From Vibrio japonicus (GTDB lineage Bacteria; Pseudomonadota; Gammaproteobacteria; Enterobacterales; Vibrionaceae): a stretch of DNA of 64,000 nucleotides. The first letter of the stretch is position 1, and each line of letters opens with the position of its first letter. The position numbers and the translations under genes were made by a program. This document shows, in pieces, positions 27,566-39,272 of this stretch. Under the pieces are notes generated by a model that was not told the origin of the DNA, did no database searches, and saw only the letters and a program-made list of their open reading frames with translations. The stretch covers positions 558,001 to 622,000 of the forward strand of contig NZ_CP102096.1 in assembly GCF_024582835.1 (NCBI RefSeq). The letters are read 5' to 3'.

Positions 27566-29289
27566 GCACTAAAAAAATCACTCCAGTAAAAAAACAAGAT
27601 GTCGAGCAGCCACAAACGCTGATTCGTTGGCGTTTTTACGTGGTTCTCTTTTGCGTCTTTGCTGCCTTTGCGGCGTTGGTTGGACGTATTGCTTACATCC
27701 AAATCATTGAGCCTGATAATTTAATTAAGCAGGGAGACTTGCGATCTGTTAGGGCGAAGACCCTCCATTCTGCTCGTGGAATCATTTCGGATCGCAATGG
27801 TGAGCCGCTTGCTGTCAGTGTTCCGGTTGAAGCGGTCTGGGCGGATCCGGTGACGATATTTAAGCAAGGTGGACTTCAAGACATCGATCGCTGGCATGCG
27901 CTAGCAGACGTGTTGGGTTTAAAGCGTGATGATCTCATTAATAAAATCAACGGAAACAAATCTCGTCGTTTTATCTATCTTCAGCGTCAGGTCAGTCCGG
28001 CAATGGCGCATTACATACGTGAGCTTAAGCTGGCTGGTATCGGGCTTAAAGCGGAGTCTCGTCGTTATTATCCTGCCGGTGAAGTCAGTGCACACTTAGT
28101 GGGTGTGACGGGTATTGATGGGCATGGCCTTGAAGGTGTTGAGAGAAGTTACGATAAATGGCTGACAGGCGAAGCAGGTAAGCGAATTATCCGTAAAGAT
28201 CGATATGGTCGAGTGGTCGAGAATATTTCTCTAGAAGAACGGGAAGAGGGTAAGCCTCTGGAACTGACCGTTGATCAGCGCATTCAGGCGATTGCGTATC
28301 GAGCTATTAAGCAGGCGGTCGCTGATTACCGAGCTACATCGGGTTCGGCAGTGGTTTTGGATGTGAAAACAGGGGCCGTACTTGCGATGGTCAATGCGCC
28401 GTCCTACAACCCAAACAATCGTTCTGACTTGCAGTCGGCGAAGATGCGTAACCGAATCATTACAGATGCATTTGAACCGGGTTCGACCATAAAGCCTTTC
28501 GTGGTTCTGGCTGCACTAGAGCAAGGTATCGCGAATGATAAAACCGTGATTGATACGGGGGGAGGTATCATGCAGATTGGTGGAAGCCGAGTGCGAGATA
28601 CGTCAAAAGTGGGTAAGGCAGACTTAACGACGATTCTTAAAAAGTCGAGTAACATTGGTGTGGCAAAGCTGGCGTTAGATATGCCATTGGAAGCCTTGCT
28701 TGGGATGTATAGCTCCGTTGGGTTTGGTGAAGTGTCGGGCTTGAATCTGATTGGCGAAACCCAAGGTATTTTCCCAAATCGACGTCGCTGGTCAAAATTT
28801 GAGATTGCAACGCTCTCATTTGGTTACGGCTTGACGATCACTCCGCTTCAACTTGCCCACGCTTATGCCACTTTGGGTAATTTAGGTAAGTATCAGCCGA
28901 TTCATATTATTGAAAACAACGAGCAGGATTTTTCGAAACAGGTCATAGGCCGAGAGAATGCTCGTAAAGTGCTCACCATGCTCGAAACGGTAACACAACC
29001 GGGCGGTACAGCGACGAGAGCTACTGTACCTGGCTATAGAGTTGCTGCAAAAACAGGAACCTCACGTAAAGCGATTGCTGGTGGTTATGGTGATGAGTAC
29101 TTTGCCTACACCGCTGGCGTTGCACCTGCAAGTGATCCACGAGTCGCACTGGTTGTCGTTGTCAATGAACCTCAAGGTGACAACTACTATGGTGGCTCGG
29201 TCGCTGCACCGGTATTTGCTGAAATATTAAAGGGGACGCTGCAAATACTCAACGTAGCCCCTGATGAGAACAGATTTAAAGAGAAATAA
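27562..29289 (+). CDS. ftsI: Septal transpeptidase FtsI (PBP3)
   Basis: Monofunctional class B penicillin-binding protein that crosslinks septal peptidoglycan. It has one N-terminal membrane helix (about 24-44), a pedestal domain beginning with ARGIISDRNGEPLAVS, and a transpeptidase domain with active Ser308 in S-T-I-K, SSN at 362-364 and KTGT at 497-500. The length of 575 residues is normal. The four-base overlap with ftsL suggests coupled translation. Confidence 0.97.
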   Translation: MSTKKITPVKKQDVEQPQTLIRWRFYVVLFCVFAAFAALVGRIAYIQIIEPDNLIKQGDLRSVRAKTLHSARGIISDRNGEPLAVSVPVEAVWADPVTIFKQGGLQDIDRWHALADVLGLKRDDLINKINGNKSRRFIYLQRQVSPAMAHYIRELKLAGIGLKAESRRYYPAGEVSAHLVGVTGIDGHGLEGVERSYDKWLTGEAGKRIIRKDRYGRVVENISLEEREEGKPLELTVDQRIQAIAYRAIKQAVADYRATSGSAVVLDVKTGAVLAMVNAPSYNPNNRSDLQSAKMRNRIITDAFEPGSTIKPFVVLAALEQGIANDKTVIDTGGGIMQIGGSRVRDTSKVGKADLTTILKKSSNIGVAKLALDMPLEALLGMYSSVGFGEVSGLNLIGETQGIFPNRRRWSKFEIATLSFGYGLTITPLQLAHAYATLGNLGKYQPIHIIENNEQDFSKQVIGRENARKVLTMLETVTQPGGTATRATVPGYRVAAKTGTSRKAIAGGYGDEYFAYTAGVAPASDPRVALVVVVNEPQGDNYYGGSVAAPVFAEILKGTLQILNVAPDENRFKEK

Positions 29290-29301
29290 TTGAGACGCTC
29301 T

Positions 29302-30786
29302 ATGTCTAAACAAATCACACTGTCGACATTACTTTCGCCATGGGTAGATTTATCTTCTTCCCGTTATGGCGACCTCGCTATCTCTCACTTAGAGTTAGAC
29401 AGCAGAAAAGTGACTCAAGGTGTTACTTTCGTCGCTGTGAAAGGTCACGCGGTTGATGGTCGTCATTATATATCGTCGGCCGTTGAATCTGGTGCTAATG
29501 CCGTGATTGCACAAGCAGACGAAGAACGACCACACGCTTTTATCGAAACCATTCATGGTGTTCCTGTCGTGTATATTAACGGATTAAATCATGAGCTTTC
29601 TGCATTGGCAGGGCAGCTCTATCCGCTTGATAAGATGCAGTTGATAGGTGTCACTGGCACCAATGGAAAAACCACCATTACACAGTTGATTGCTCAGTGG
29701 CTTGAACTGGTCGAGCAACGAGCAGCGGTATTAGGAACGACGGGTAATGGCTTTCTGGATGCATTGAAACCTGCTGCCAATACGACGGGTAGCGCAATCG
29801 AAATTCAGCACACCTTGTCGGAATTGGAAAGCGTTGGCGCAAATTACACGGCAATGGAGATTTCGTCCCATGGCTTGGTTCAAGGAAGAGTAAAAACACT
29901 GCCATTTAAAGTGGGTGTATTTACGAACCTGAGCCGTGATCATCTCGATTACCATGGAACAATGGAAGAGTACGAGCGAGCAAAGTTATCACTCTTTACT
30001 CAACATCATTGTGAAACTGCAGTCATTAATGTGGATGATGCAGTCGGACAAAAATGGGCTGCGCAGCTTGATAATGCTATGTCTGTTTCGCTCAAGCCTT
30101 TGAATACGGAAAGAGCGGTCTTCGCTACCAACGTCGTTTATTCAGAGCAAGGTATCTCCCTCACGTTTTCCGGACTTTATGGCGAAGGTTCACTATCAGT
30201 ACCGCTGATTGGTGAGTTTAATGCCAGCAATGTTTTGGTTGCGTTTACGACGATACTCTCGCTTGGTTTTGATAAGCAAAGTCTGATTGAGACTGCCCAT
30301 TTATTGACGCCAGTTTTAGGCAGAATGGAGCTTTTTAAAGCACAGGGGAAAGCAAAAGTTGTGGTTGATTACGCGCATACCCCCGATGCTCTAGAGAAAG
30401 CACTGTTGGCTTTGCGAGTTCATTGTAAAGGTAAACTTTGGGCTATTTTTGGTTGTGGCGGTGACCGAGACGCAGGCAAACGCCCGATGATGGCTGAGAT
30501 TGGAGAGCGACTGGCTGACCAAGTCATCCTCACCGACGATAACCCGCGTAGCGAATCACCACAACGCATTGTGAATGACATGCTGGAAGGGATGAGCCAA
30601 CCGGAAAAAGCCGTGGTAGAGCATGACCGATTCAAAGCGTTGCAACATGCAGTGTCGCAGGGTAGCGAGGACGATATTATCCTGCTTGCCGGAAAAGGCC
30701 ACGAAGATTATCAAGTGCTTGCAACCGAAACCATTCACTATTCTGACCGAGAATCTGCACAGCAGTTACTGGAGGCGACGTTATGA
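29302..30786 (+). CDS. murE: UDP-MurNAc-tripeptide synthetase MurE
   Basis: Adds meso-diaminopimelate to UDP-MurNAc-L-Ala-D-Glu. ATP loop is TGTNGKTT, carbamylated-lysine region AKLSLF, and the substrate-specificity motif reads DDNPR, the form that recognises meso-DAP. The ATG at 29302 with GAG eight bases upstream gives 494 residues; a TTG at 29290, immediately after the ftsI stop, would add four. It overlaps murF by four bases. Confidence 0.96.
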   Translation: MSKQITLSTLLSPWVDLSSSRYGDLAISHLELDSRKVTQGVTFVAVKGHAVDGRHYISSAVESGANAVIAQADEERPHAFIETIHGVPVVYINGLNHELSALAGQLYPLDKMQLIGVTGTNGKTTITQLIAQWLELVEQRAAVLGTTGNGFLDALKPAANTTGSAIEIQHTLSELESVGANYTAMEISSHGLVQGRVKTLPFKVGVFTNLSRDHLDYHGTMEEYERAKLSLFTQHHCETAVINVDDAVGQKWAAQLDNAMSVSLKPLNTERAVFATNVVYSEQGISLTFSGLYGEGSLSVPLIGEFNASNVLVAFTTILSLGFDKQSLIETAHLLTPVLGRMELFKAQGKAKVVVDYAHTPDALEKALLALRVHCKGKLWAIFGCGGDRDAGKRPMMAEIGERLADQVILTDDNPRSESPQRIVNDMLEGMSQPEKAVVEHDRFKALQHAVSQGSEDDIILLAGKGHEDYQVLATETIHYSDRESAQQLLEATL

Positions 30787-32141
30787 TCACCTTAATGTTA
30801 TCTCAGCTGGCTGACGTATTGGATGCACAGCTTATTGGTCAAGATGTGGCGATTGATAAAGTTTCTACAGACACCAGAACCATTGATTCAGGATCTTTGT
30901 TTGTGGCTTTAGTTGGAGAGCGATTTGACGCGCACGATTTTGCAAACGCTGCAATTGAAGCAGGTGCGAGTGCTTTGCTTGTCAGTAAGTCGATTGATGC
31001 TGATATCCCCCAACTACTGGTTGAAGATACGAAGATTGCGTTAGGGCTCATCGGAAAATTTGTTCATCAAGTTTGCCAGACGCCTACCGTAGCAATTACC
31101 GGAAGCTGCGGTAAAACAACGGTAAAAGAGATGGTTGCAAGCATTATGGCACAAAAAGGTCAGGTGCTTTTTACCGCAGGTAACTTCAACAACGATATTG
31201 GCGTACCGTTAACGCTTCTTCGCTCAACGCCTGAAGATGATTTTGCTGTGATTGAACTCGGGGCAAATCATATTGGTGAGATTGCTTACACTACTCAGCT
31301 TGTTCAGCCAGATGTTGCTCTAGTCAACAATGTAGCCGCGGCGCATTTAGAAGGTTTTGGCTCTATTGACGGCGTCAAACAGGCAAAAGGTGAAATCTAC
31401 CAGGGTTTGCAATCTGGCTCAGTAGCCATCGTAAACCTTGATAGCAATGGTGGTGCGTATTGGGAAGAGATTCTGGCTGATAAATCGGTGAAAACATTCT
31501 CCGTGACAGATGCCAATGCTGATTTCTTTGCTCGTGATGTTACTGTGAACGACAATGGAGAAGCATCGTTTACCCTTGTTACATCTGAAACCGAATGTGC
31601 CATGAAGCTGAATATCATTGGTCAGCATAACGTTGCCAACGCGTTAGCTGCGACTGCGTTGGCTTTGGAACTCGGCGCAACAATGGAAATGATCCAGCTC
31701 GGTCTTGCCAGTTTGGGTAAGGTGAAAGGCCGAGTGGAAGCGGTGAATCTCAGTGATCACGTTAAGTTGATTGATGACAGCTATAACGCCAGTGTGCCCG
31801 CTATGAAAGCCGCCGCTGATCTACTCAGTGGCTTTAAAGGGGTTCGTTGGTTAATTTTGGGTAATATGGCCGAGTTAGGCGAGGAAAGTCTTGCACTTCA
31901 CCGCCAAGTCGGGGAACATGCTGCCCCATTCAAATTTGAACACGTGCTGACTTATGGCGCTGATGCAAAAGCAATCAGTGATGTTTGCCAAGGTACGCAC
32001 TTTGATACTCATGAGAGTATGATTGAGTTTATTAAGCTCCAGCTAAATCAGCACCAAGAACCTCAGACTTTATTAGTCAAAGGGGCGAACAGTGCGGGTA
32101 TGAGTAAAATAGCTGGCGCTTTAAAGGAGATGTATTCATGA
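30783..32141 (+). CDS. murF: UDP-MurNAc-pentapeptide synthetase MurF
   Basis: Adds D-Ala-D-Ala to complete the cytoplasmic peptide. It shows the ATP loop [35 protein letters not shown] and [14 protein letters not shown]. The length is 452 residues. It starts inside the murE stop (ATGA) and ends inside the mraY start (ATGA), so the three are tightly coupled. Confidence 0.97.
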   Translation: MITLMLSQLADVLDAQLIGQDVAIDKVSTDTRTIDSGSLFVALVGERFDAHDFANAAIEAGASALLVSKSIDADIPQLLVEDTKIALGLIGKFVHQVCQTPTVAITGSCGKTTVKEMVASIMAQKGQVLFTAGNFNNDIGVPLTLLRSTPEDDFAVIELGANHIGEIAYTTQLVQPDVALVNNVAAAHLEGFGSIDGVKQAKGEIYQGLQSGSVAIVNLDSNGGAYWEEILADKSVKTFSVTDANADFFARDVTVNDNGEASFTLVTSETECAMKLNIIGQHNVANALAATALALELGATMEMIQLGLASLGKVKGRVEAVNLSDHVKLIDDSYNASVPAMKAAADLLSGFKGVRWLILGNMAELGEESLALHRQVGEHAAPFKFEHVLTYGADAKAISDVCQGTHFDTHESMIEFIKLQLNQHQEPQTLLVKGANSAGMSKIAGALKEMYS

Positions 32142-33220
32142 TCATTTGGCTTGCAGAGCTTCTACAGCCATATTTTTCATTCTTCCGCTTATTCGAATAT
32201 CTATCATTCAGAGCGATTGTTAGCGTGTTAACCGCATTGGGCATTTCTTTATGGATGGGCCCGCGCATGATTCGTCGCTTGCAAATGCTGCAGATTGGTC
32301 AGGTCGTTCGAAACGAAGGACCCGAGTCGCACTTCAGTAAGCGTGGTACACCAACGATGGGTGGTATCATGATCCTAACTGCGATTGTCACCACAATACT
32401 GCTGTGGACGGACTTGTCCAACCCTTATGTATGGGCGGTTTTGGCTGTTCTTATTGGTTATGGCGCGGTGGGCTTTGTGGATGATTACCGTAAAGTGGTA
32501 CGTAAAAACACAGACGGCCTGATTGCGCGTTGGAAATACTTCTGGCAGTCCGCAATTGCACTGGTTGTGGCTTTTGCGCTATACGCCCATGGTAAAGATA
32601 CAGCAGCAACACAATTGGTCGTGCCATTCTTTAAAGACATTATGCCGCAACTGGGCTTGATGTATATCGTACTAACATATTTCGTGATAGTTGGCACCAG
32701 TAACGCCGTTAACTTAACCGATGGCCTTGATGGATTGGCAATTATGCCGACCGTTTTGGTGGCTGCCGGTTTTGCTGCGATTGCCTGGGCAACGGGTAAC
32801 GTTAACTTTGCGAACTACTTACATATCCCATATGTGCCAGAAGCATCAGAACTGGTTGTCGTATGTACTGCGATTGTAGGCGCTGGTTTGGGTTTCTTGT
32901 GGTTTAACACCTATCCAGCACAAGTCTTTATGGGCGATGTAGGTTCTCTGGCTCTAGGTGGCGCGCTGGGTACGATTGCGGTTTTGGTCCGTCAAGAGTT
33001 TGTTCTTGTCATTATGGGCGGTGTTTTTGTTATGGAAACATTGTCAGTTATCTTGCAGGTAGGTTCGTACAAACTGCGTGGTCAGCGCATCTTCCGTATG
33101 GCACCTATCCACCATCATTACGAGCTGAAAGGCTGGCCAGAGCCTCGAGTGATTGTTCGTTTCTGGATTATCTCTATTGTTCTTGTTCTGATTGGTTTAG
33201 CGACGCTAAAAGTACGTTAA
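32138..33220 (+). CDS. mraY: Phospho-MurNAc-pentapeptide transferase MraY
   Basis: Integral membrane enzyme that makes lipid I from UDP-MurNAc-pentapeptide and undecaprenyl phosphate. It has ten predicted membrane helices in 360 residues. Key marks are [10 protein letters not shown], the acidic [18 protein letters not shown], and the late histidine loop [14 protein letters not shown]. Confidence 0.97.
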   Translation: MIIWLAELLQPYFSFFRLFEYLSFRAIVSVLTALGISLWMGPRMIRRLQMLQIGQVVRNEGPESHFSKRGTPTMGGIMILTAIVTTILLWTDLSNPYVWAVLAVLIGYGAVGFVDDYRKVVRKNTDGLIARWKYFWQSAIALVVAFALYAHGKDTAATQLVVPFFKDIMPQLGLMYIVLTYFVIVGTSNAVNLTDGLDGLAIMPTVLVAAGFAAIAWATGNVNFANYLHIPYVPEASELVVVCTAIVGAGLGFLWFNTYPAQVFMGDVGSLALGGALGTIAVLVRQEFVLVIMGGVFVMETLSVILQVGSYKLRGQRIFRMAPIHHHYELKGWPEPRVIVRFWIISIVLVLIGLATLKVR

Positions 33221-33234
33221 GGATAAAAATTTTT

Positions 33235-34560
33235 ATGACCATGGATCGTTGGCAAAATATTCATAGTGTCGTTGTAGTAGGGCTCGGTATCACCGGGCTC
33301 TCTGTCGTTAAATACCTGGCAAAATTGCCTAACGAATTAACGATTAAAGTCATTGATACACGAGAGAATCCACCTGGACAAGATGCGTTGCCTGATGGGG
33401 TAGAACTGCATTCAGGGGGCTGGAATCTAGAATGGTTGCTCGCGGCTGACTTGGTTGTGACAAATCCGGGGATCGCGTTGGCGACGCCTGAAATTCAGCA
33501 AGTGTTGGCCGCAGACATTCCTGTTGTTGGTGATATTGAGCTTTTCGCTTGGAGCGTAGAGAAGCCGGTTATTGCGATCACTGGCTCTAACGGCAAAAGC
33601 ACCGTAACCGATCTGACCGGGGTTGTGGCGAAAGCGACAGGTCTGAAAGTGGGAGTGGGTGGTAACATCGGAGTACCAGCGTTGGAGCTGTTAAATGAAG
33701 ACGCTGATCTATACGTTCTGGAGCTTTCGAGCTTTCAGCTGGAGACGACCTCCTCGCTTAACCTAAAGGCAGCAGCATTTCTCAACCTTTCTGAAGATCA
33801 TATGGACCGATATGAAGGCATGGAAGATTATCGCCAAGCTAAACTTCGTATCTTTGATCATGCTGAATCCTGCATTGTGAACGCTGATGACCGAGCGACT
33901 TATCCTGAGAATACAAAGGACAATCTGGTTGAATTTAGCCTGACACAAGCCACGCAATTTGGCGTCGCAGATATTGAGGGCAGAGAGTTTATTTGCCGAA
34001 ATGGAAAACCATTATTGGCGACGGATGAGTTGACACTGGTTGGTCGACACAACGTAGCAAACGTACTAGTGGTGTTAGCATTGTTGCTTGAGTCTGGCAT
34101 TGATGTTGAGCAGGGAATGAATGCACTCAAGTCTTACAACGGCTTGACACATCGCTGCCAGATAGTTGCGGATAATCATGGTGTTAAGTGGGTGAACGAT
34201 TCTAAGGCTACCAACGTTGCTAGTACCTTGGCAGCACTTTCAGGCCTGAGCTTGCAAGGAAAGCTCTATTTACTGGTAGGTGGTGTTGGTAAGGGCGCAG
34301 ATTTCTCTGAATTGGCACCGGTTTTCTCTACTTTAGATTTACAGCTGTGTTGCTTTGGGGAAGATGGCGATCAATTTATGTCTCTCCATCCTAGCGCGCG
34401 TCGCTTTGATACATTAGAGCAGATCGTGGAGTGGGTATCGCCAAAGTTGGAGAATGGAGATATGGTATTACTTTCCCCTGCGTGTGCCAGTTTCGATCAG
34501 TTTAGCAACTTTATGGCTCGTGGTGACGCATTCACTGAACTTGCAAAGACTTACGCCTAA
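33235..34560 (+). CDS. murD: UDP-MurNAc-L-alanine:D-glutamate ligase MurD
   Basis: Adds D-glutamate to UDP-MurNAc-L-Ala. It has an N-terminal Rossmann region ([17 protein letters not shown]), the ATP loop [30 protein letters not shown] and NDSKATN. The length is 441 residues. AAGGA is ten bases before ATG 33235; ATG 33241 in frame is also possible. Confidence 0.96.
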   Translation: MTMDRWQNIHSVVVVGLGITGLSVVKYLAKLPNELTIKVIDTRENPPGQDALPDGVELHSGGWNLEWLLAADLVVTNPGIALATPEIQQVLAADIPVVGDIELFAWSVEKPVIAITGSNGKSTVTDLTGVVAKATGLKVGVGGNIGVPALELLNEDADLYVLELSSFQLETTSSLNLKAAAFLNLSEDHMDRYEGMEDYRQAKLRIFDHAESCIVNADDRATYPENTKDNLVEFSLTQATQFGVADIEGREFICRNGKPLLATDELTLVGRHNVANVLVVLALLLESGIDVEQGMNALKSYNGLTHRCQIVADNHGVKWVNDSKATNVASTLAALSGLSLQGKLYLLVGGVGKGADFSELAPVFSTLDLQLCCFGEDGDQFMSLHPSARRFDTLEQIVEWVSPKLENGDMVLLSPACASFDQFSNFMARGDAFTELAKTYA

Positions 34561-34574
34561 TTTCGTCGGAAACT

Positions 34575-35786
34575 ATGCATATAAAGAACCTTTTTGGCCG
34601 TATAAAGCGTTGGATAACAACTGCCTCTCCAGAAGCACTGTTTGACAGACAACTGGTGTGGATTTCTCTTGGATTGATGCTGACAGGACTTGTGATGGTG
34701 ACGTCGGCCTCTTTCCCAATCAGTTCTCGACTAACGGATCAACCATTCCACTTTATGTTCCGCCATGCAGTCTTTCTTTTGCTTGCTATAGGTGTGTCTT
34801 CTGTGGTCGTGCAGGTGCCACTCAAACGGTGGTTCCAGCACAGTATGTGGCTGCTGCTCATTTCGGTTGGCTTATTAATTGTTGTGTTAGTAGCCGGAAA
34901 GTCCGTGAATGGTGCATCGCGTTGGATACCTTTAGGACTGTTTAACTTGCAGCCAGCAGAAGTCGCGAAGCTTTCCCTGTTTATCTTTATGTCTGGTTAT
35001 TTGGTCAGAAAAAGCGAAGAGGTTAAGTCGAGCTTTTTTAGCGGCTTTATTAAACCGATCATTGTGTTTGCCACTTTAGCATTTTTGCTGCTGCTTCAGC
35101 CTGACTTGGGCACTGTAGTCGTTATGTTGGTGACGCTGTTTGGTATGTTGTTTATTGCCGGAGCGAAACTGACGCAGTTCATAGCGCTCATGGTGGTTGG
35201 TCTGGCTGCAGTCGCCTCGCTTATATACTTTGAGCCGTATCGCTGGAGACGTGTGACCTCTTTCCTTGATCCTTGGGAAGACCCTTTCGGTAGTGGTTAC
35301 CAGCTCACCCAATCGTTGATGGCATTTGGACGTGGTGAGTGGTTTGGTCAAGGGTTAGGTAACTCGATACAGAAGCTAGAATACCTGCCCGAAGCGCATA
35401 CTGACTTTGTGTTTGCAGTACTTGCAGAAGAACTTGGTTTTGTGGGCGTGGTGCTTGCTCTGGTCCTTATCTTTAGTTTGGTCATCAAGGCCATTATGAT
35501 CGGACGAAAAGCCTTCGAGAATGGCGAGCAGTTTGGCGGTTATTTATCGTTTGGTATTGGTATTTGGTTTGCTTTTCAGACATTGATCAATGTTGGTGCA
35601 GCCGCAGGTATGGTACCAACGAAAGGTTTAACATTGCCGCTTATCAGTTATGGTGGTTCGAGCTTAATAATTATGGCTGTCGCGGTATCCATTTTATTGC
35701 GAATAGACCATGAATGCCGACTAACGGCTGACGTTGACGCTGAAGATGTGGAAAACGAACAGATAGAAACAGATGAAAGAAAATAA
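34575..35786 (+). CDS. ftsW: Septal peptidoglycan glycosyltransferase FtsW
   Basis: SEDS-family polymerase that works with FtsI at the septum. It is 403 residues with about ten membrane helices. SEDS marks are [47 protein letters not shown] and [12 protein letters not shown]. It overlaps murG by 14 bases. Confidence 0.97.
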   Translation: MHIKNLFGRIKRWITTASPEALFDRQLVWISLGLMLTGLVMVTSASFPISSRLTDQPFHFMFRHAVFLLLAIGVSSVVVQVPLKRWFQHSMWLLLISVGLLIVVLVAGKSVNGASRWIPLGLFNLQPAEVAKLSLFIFMSGYLVRKSEEVKSSFFSGFIKPIIVFATLAFLLLLQPDLGTVVVMLVTLFGMLFIAGAKLTQFIALMVVGLAAVASLIYFEPYRWRRVTSFLDPWEDPFGSGYQLTQSLMAFGRGEWFGQGLGNSIQKLEYLPEAHTDFVFAVLAEELGFVGVVLALVLIFSLVIKAIMIGRKAFENGEQFGGYLSFGIGIWFAFQTLINVGAAAGMVPTKGLTLPLISYGGSSLIIMAVAVSILLRIDHECRLTADVDAEDVENEQIETDERK

Positions 35787-36834
35787 AAAATTAATGGTAA
35801 TGGCTGGTGGCACTGGGGGGCACGTATTCCCAGGATTGGCTGTTGCAAAAAAGCTTCAAGAACAAGGCTGGGATATTCGCTGGTTAGGCACCGCGGATCG
35901 TATGGAAGCTGAACTCGTACCAAAGCATGGTATTGAGGTCGATTTTATTAAAGTCAAAGGTCTCCGAGGCCAAGGTTTAGGGCGTTTGATTAAGGCTCCG
36001 TTTCAGATCATTAATGCTATTTTGCAAGCTAAAGCGCACATGAAACGCTGGAAGCCAGATGCTGTTTTAGGCATGGGTGGCTATGTTAGTGGCCCCGGTG
36101 GTATCGCGGCGTGGTTGTTAGGTATTCCAGTGGTGTTGCATGAGCAAAATGCGGTTGCAGGCTTGACCAATCAATGGTTGTCAAAGATCGCCAAAAAGGT
36201 CTTTCAAGCATTTCCAGGCGCATTTTCGAATGCACCAGTCGTGGGAAATCCTGTACGAGAAGATGTTGTTTCCATTCTTCCTCCTAGAGAAAGGCTGAGT
36301 AACCGAAATGGAAACATCCGAATTTTGGTCATGGGTGGTAGCCAAGGTGCGCAAATCTTGAACAGAACTTTGCCTGAGGTGATGTCAAAACTGGGTGAAG
36401 GCTACGAGATTCGTCACCAAGCGGGCAAAAACAACCAACAAGAAGTGCAAAGTGCCTATTCTAAGCAGGATGTCGAACATGCTGAGGTCGTTGAGTTCAT
36501 CGATGATGTTGCAGCAGCTTATCAATGGGCCGATCTACTGGTTTGTCGATCTGGCGCACTGACCGTTTCGGAAGTATCGGCAGCGGGCGTCGGCGCTATT
36601 TTTATTCCTTTTATGCACAAAGACAGACAGCAAGCGTTAAATGCTGACCACCTTGTAGAGTGTGGTGCTGCGAAAATGATTGAGCAACAAGAACTCACGG
36701 TAGACAAGTTGACCGCTCAAATTCGGACTTTAGATCGCTCGACGCTTATGTCGATGGCGAATAAAGCCAGAGAAGCGGCAAAACTGGATGCTGACCAAGT
36801 GGTTGCTGACGCTATCATTGCGCTAACAAAATAA
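35773..36834 (+). CDS. murG: Lipid II synthase MurG
   Basis: Peripheral membrane GT28 glycosyltransferase that adds GlcNAc to lipid I. It carries the glycine-rich loop [50 protein letters not shown] and a late [11 protein letters not shown] site. The length is 353 residues. The start lies inside the end of ftsW. Confidence 0.97.
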   Translation: MKENKKLMVMAGGTGGHVFPGLAVAKKLQEQGWDIRWLGTADRMEAELVPKHGIEVDFIKVKGLRGQGLGRLIKAPFQIINAILQAKAHMKRWKPDAVLGMGGYVSGPGGIAAWLLGIPVVLHEQNAVAGLTNQWLSKIAKKVFQAFPGAFSNAPVVGNPVREDVVSILPPRERLSNRNGNIRILVMGGSQGAQILNRTLPEVMSKLGEGYEIRHQAGKNNQQEVQSAYSKQDVEHAEVVEFIDDVAAAYQWADLLVCRSGALTVSEVSAAGVGAIFIPFMHKDRQQALNADHLVECGAAKMIEQQELTVDKLTAQIRTLDRSTLMSMANKAREAAKLDADQVVADAIIALTK

Positions 36835-36846
36835 CGAGATACACAA

Positions 36847-38307
36847 ATGACGGTTCAACATACACAAGACTTAGCTCAAATTCGAGCAATGGTGCCAGAA
36901 ATGCGCCGTGTTAAATGCATCCACTTTATTGGTATTGGTGGTGCAGGAATGAGTGGCATCGCAGAAGTACTGCTCAATGAAGGCTACCAGATTTCCGGTT
37001 CAGATATTGCAGCAAATGCAGTGACTCAGAGCCTCTCTGAAAAAGGTGCAACCATCTTCATTGGACACGAGGAACAGAATGTCGCGCAAGCTAGTGTGGT
37101 GGTGGTATCCACCGCGATCAATGAAGACAACCCAGAAATCAAAGCGGCTCGAGCAGCGCGAATTCCTGTTGTTCGTCGAGCTGAAATGTTGGCAGAGTTG
37201 ATGCGTTTCCGTCATGGAATCGCTGTCGCAGGTACGCATGGTAAAACGACGACAACGGCTTTAGTCACACAGATTTACTCAGAAGAAGGGCTTGATCCTA
37301 CTTTTGTTAACGGTGGTTTGGTCAAAAGTGCGGGAACCAATGCTCGTTTGGGCTCTAGCCGCATCTTGATTGCAGAAGCGGATGAAAGCGATGCTTCTTT
37401 CCTTCACCTTCAACCTATGGTCAGCATCGTGACCAATATTGAAGCTGATCACATGGACACATACGGTGGTGATTTCGAGACGCTGAAACAAACGTTTATC
37501 GATTTTCTCCACAACCTACCATTTTATGGTCAGGCAATCATGTGTATTGATGATCCTGTTGTCCGTGAGTTGGTTCCACAGATTAGTCGACAGGTTATTA
37601 CCTACGGTTTCTCTGAAGATGCAGATGTGCGAATCGCCAACTACCGTCAAGAAGGACAACAAGGCAAGTTTACTGTTATCCGAAAAGGTAAAGCCGATTT
37701 GGATATCACATTGAATATCCCTGGACGTCATAATGCCCTAAACGCGTCAGCGGCAATCGCTGTTGCGACAGAAGATGATATTTCAGATGAAGCTATCTTA
37801 AGTGCGATGGCGGGGACTCAAGGTACAGGTCGCCGATTTGATCACTTAGGAGAATTCGAAACGGGTAACGGACAAGTCATGCTAGTTGATGACTATGGCC
37901 ATCACCCAACAGAAGTAGATGTAACCATTCAAGCGGCACGCAATGGCTGGGCTGACAAGCGATTGGTTATGATCTTCCAGCCTCACCGCTACAGTCGTAC
38001 ACGTGATCTCTATGACGATTTCGCTAATGTCTTGGATCAGGTTGACGTACTTATCATGCTCGATGTTTATGCAGCTGGTGAAAAACCGATTCCAGGTGCA
38101 GATGGCCGAGCGCTGTGTCGCACCATTCGTGGAAGAGGGAAATTAGATCCGATTTTTGTTTCAGATAACAAGGCATTACCGTCAATTCTTGCCAATGTTT
38201 TACAAGATGGCGATTTACTGCTTACACAAGGTGCCGGTGATGTTGGTAAAGTAGCCAAACAGCTTGAGGCTTTTGAGTTAAATATCGATAAGATGAAAAA
38301 TGCTTAA
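36847..38307 (+). CDS. murC: UDP-MurNAc:L-alanine ligase MurC
   Basis: First amino-acid ligase of the pathway. It shows [17 protein letters not shown] at the N-terminus, the ATP loop [22 protein letters not shown], and [16 protein letters not shown]. The length is 486 residues. No ddlB gene follows, unlike E. coli; the stop codon is overlapped by a short hairpin and ftsQ starts 182 bases later behind its own promoter. Confidence 0.97.
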   Translation: MTVQHTQDLAQIRAMVPEMRRVKCIHFIGIGGAGMSGIAEVLLNEGYQISGSDIAANAVTQSLSEKGATIFIGHEEQNVAQASVVVVSTAINEDNPEIKAARAARIPVVRRAEMLAELMRFRHGIAVAGTHGKTTTTALVTQIYSEEGLDPTFVNGGLVKSAGTNARLGSSRILIAEADESDASFLHLQPMVSIVTNIEADHMDTYGGDFETLKQTFIDFLHNLPFYGQAIMCIDDPVVRELVPQISRQVITYGFSEDADVRIANYRQEGQQGKFTVIRKGKADLDITLNIPGRHNALNASAAIAVATEDDISDEAILSAMAGTQGTGRRFDHLGEFETGNGQVMLVDDYGHHPTEVDVTIQAARNGWADKRLVMIFQPHRYSRTRDLYDDFANVLDQVDVLIMLDVYAAGEKPIPGADGRALCRTIRGRGKLDPIFVSDNKALPSILANVLQDGDLLLTQGAGDVGKVAKQLEAFELNIDKMKNA

Positions 38308-38327
38308 TCGCAAAGTTGCGATTTTTG
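38305..38327 (+). terminator. Short terminator or attenuator after murC
   Basis: AATCGCAA / TTGCGATT around two bases, followed by TTTG; the stem overlaps the murC TAA. It is short and its T run is modest, so it may only reduce read-through. Confidence 0.5.
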
Positions 38328-38378
38328 TGAATTCGCCCATTTATCGTATTTAATGTGGATATTTCTTAATTTGAATGT

Positions 38379-38406
38379 TTGATACTTTTGATCTCACCAG
38401 TATAAT
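38379..38406 (+). promoter_or_regulatory. Promoter of ftsQAZ
   Basis: TTGATA (38379-38384), a 16-base spacer and a perfect TATAAT (38401-38406), about 85 bases before ftsQ in the place where ddlB lies in E. coli. Confidence 0.75.
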
Positions 38407-38489
38407 CCGAAGGTTAAAGTAAGTGCTTTACCTCTATTGTACATTGAGATTAGGAATAATTAACAAGCTAACAGCAAGGACTATGGACT

Positions 38490-39272
38490 TTGATTAAAAG
38501 TGCTTTTAATGAAGGCCCTCGTTTAACTTTTAGTCCGCAAGTGCGTGATCACGCTTATGGTGGCGTGTTCTTACTAGCGGTTTTATTGTTAATTGGCTCG
38601 ATCCTACACTCTACCGTTTCATGGATGTGGGATGATCAACGTCTTCCTCTGTCTAAAATTGCGCTCCAAGGGGAGTTGCGATATGTTTCGGCGAATGACG
38701 TCCAACAAGCCTTTGCTCGTTTGGATCATGTCGGAACGTTTATGTCTCAGGATGTCAGCGTCTTGCAAAATGTCGCTGAGTCCATCCCTTGGGTGGCTCA
38801 TGCTTCAATCCGTAAGCAGTGGCCTGACACGGTCAAAGTCTTCTTAACTGAGCATGAAGCAGAAGCAATTTGGAATGGCAATGCTCTGCTAAATAGCGCT
38901 GGGGAACCATTCAACGGTGATGTTGGTGAACTAGAAGGTGAGCGAGTGAAGCTCTATGGCCCTGAAGGTAGTAACCAAGAAGTATTATCGGTTTGGCGTG
39001 ATCTAGAGCCCAAATTTAAAGCATTAGACTTATCGATCACCTCTTTAGTGCTCAATGATAGGCGTGCGTGGCAGATCATTCTGGATAATGGGATTCGCCT
39101 TGAATTAGGTAAAGAGTCTTCAGAAGAGAGAATCGAGCGCTTCTTTACATTGTATAAGAATTTAGGTAGTTCAGCTGAAAGGGTGAGCTACATTGACCTC
39201 AGGTATGATACGGGAGCCTCTATCGGATGGTTCCCAGATGAAGAGTTAGAACAAGAGAACACAGATGACTAA
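38490..39272 (+). CDS. ftsQ: Cell division protein FtsQ
   Basis: Bitopic divisome scaffold. It has a cytoplasmic tail, a membrane helix (about 26-47, YGGVFLLAVLLLIGSILHSTV), a POTRA domain (LSKIALQGELRYVSANDVQQAF) and the beta domain. The start is TTG at 38490, nine bases after AAGGA; the nearby ATG at 38483 is out of frame and meets a stop after four codons. The length is 260 residues. It overlaps ftsA by eight bases. Confidence 0.95.
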   Translation: MIKSAFNEGPRLTFSPQVRDHAYGGVFLLAVLLLIGSILHSTVSWMWDDQRLPLSKIALQGELRYVSANDVQQAFARLDHVGTFMSQDVSVLQNVAESIPWVAHASIRKQWPDTVKVFLTEHEAEAIWNGNALLNSAGEPFNGDVGELEGERVKLYGPEGSNQEVLSVWRDLEPKFKALDLSITSLVLNDRRAWQIILDNGIRLELGKESSEERIERFFTLYKNLGSSAERVSYIDLRYDTGASIGWFPDEELEQENTDD

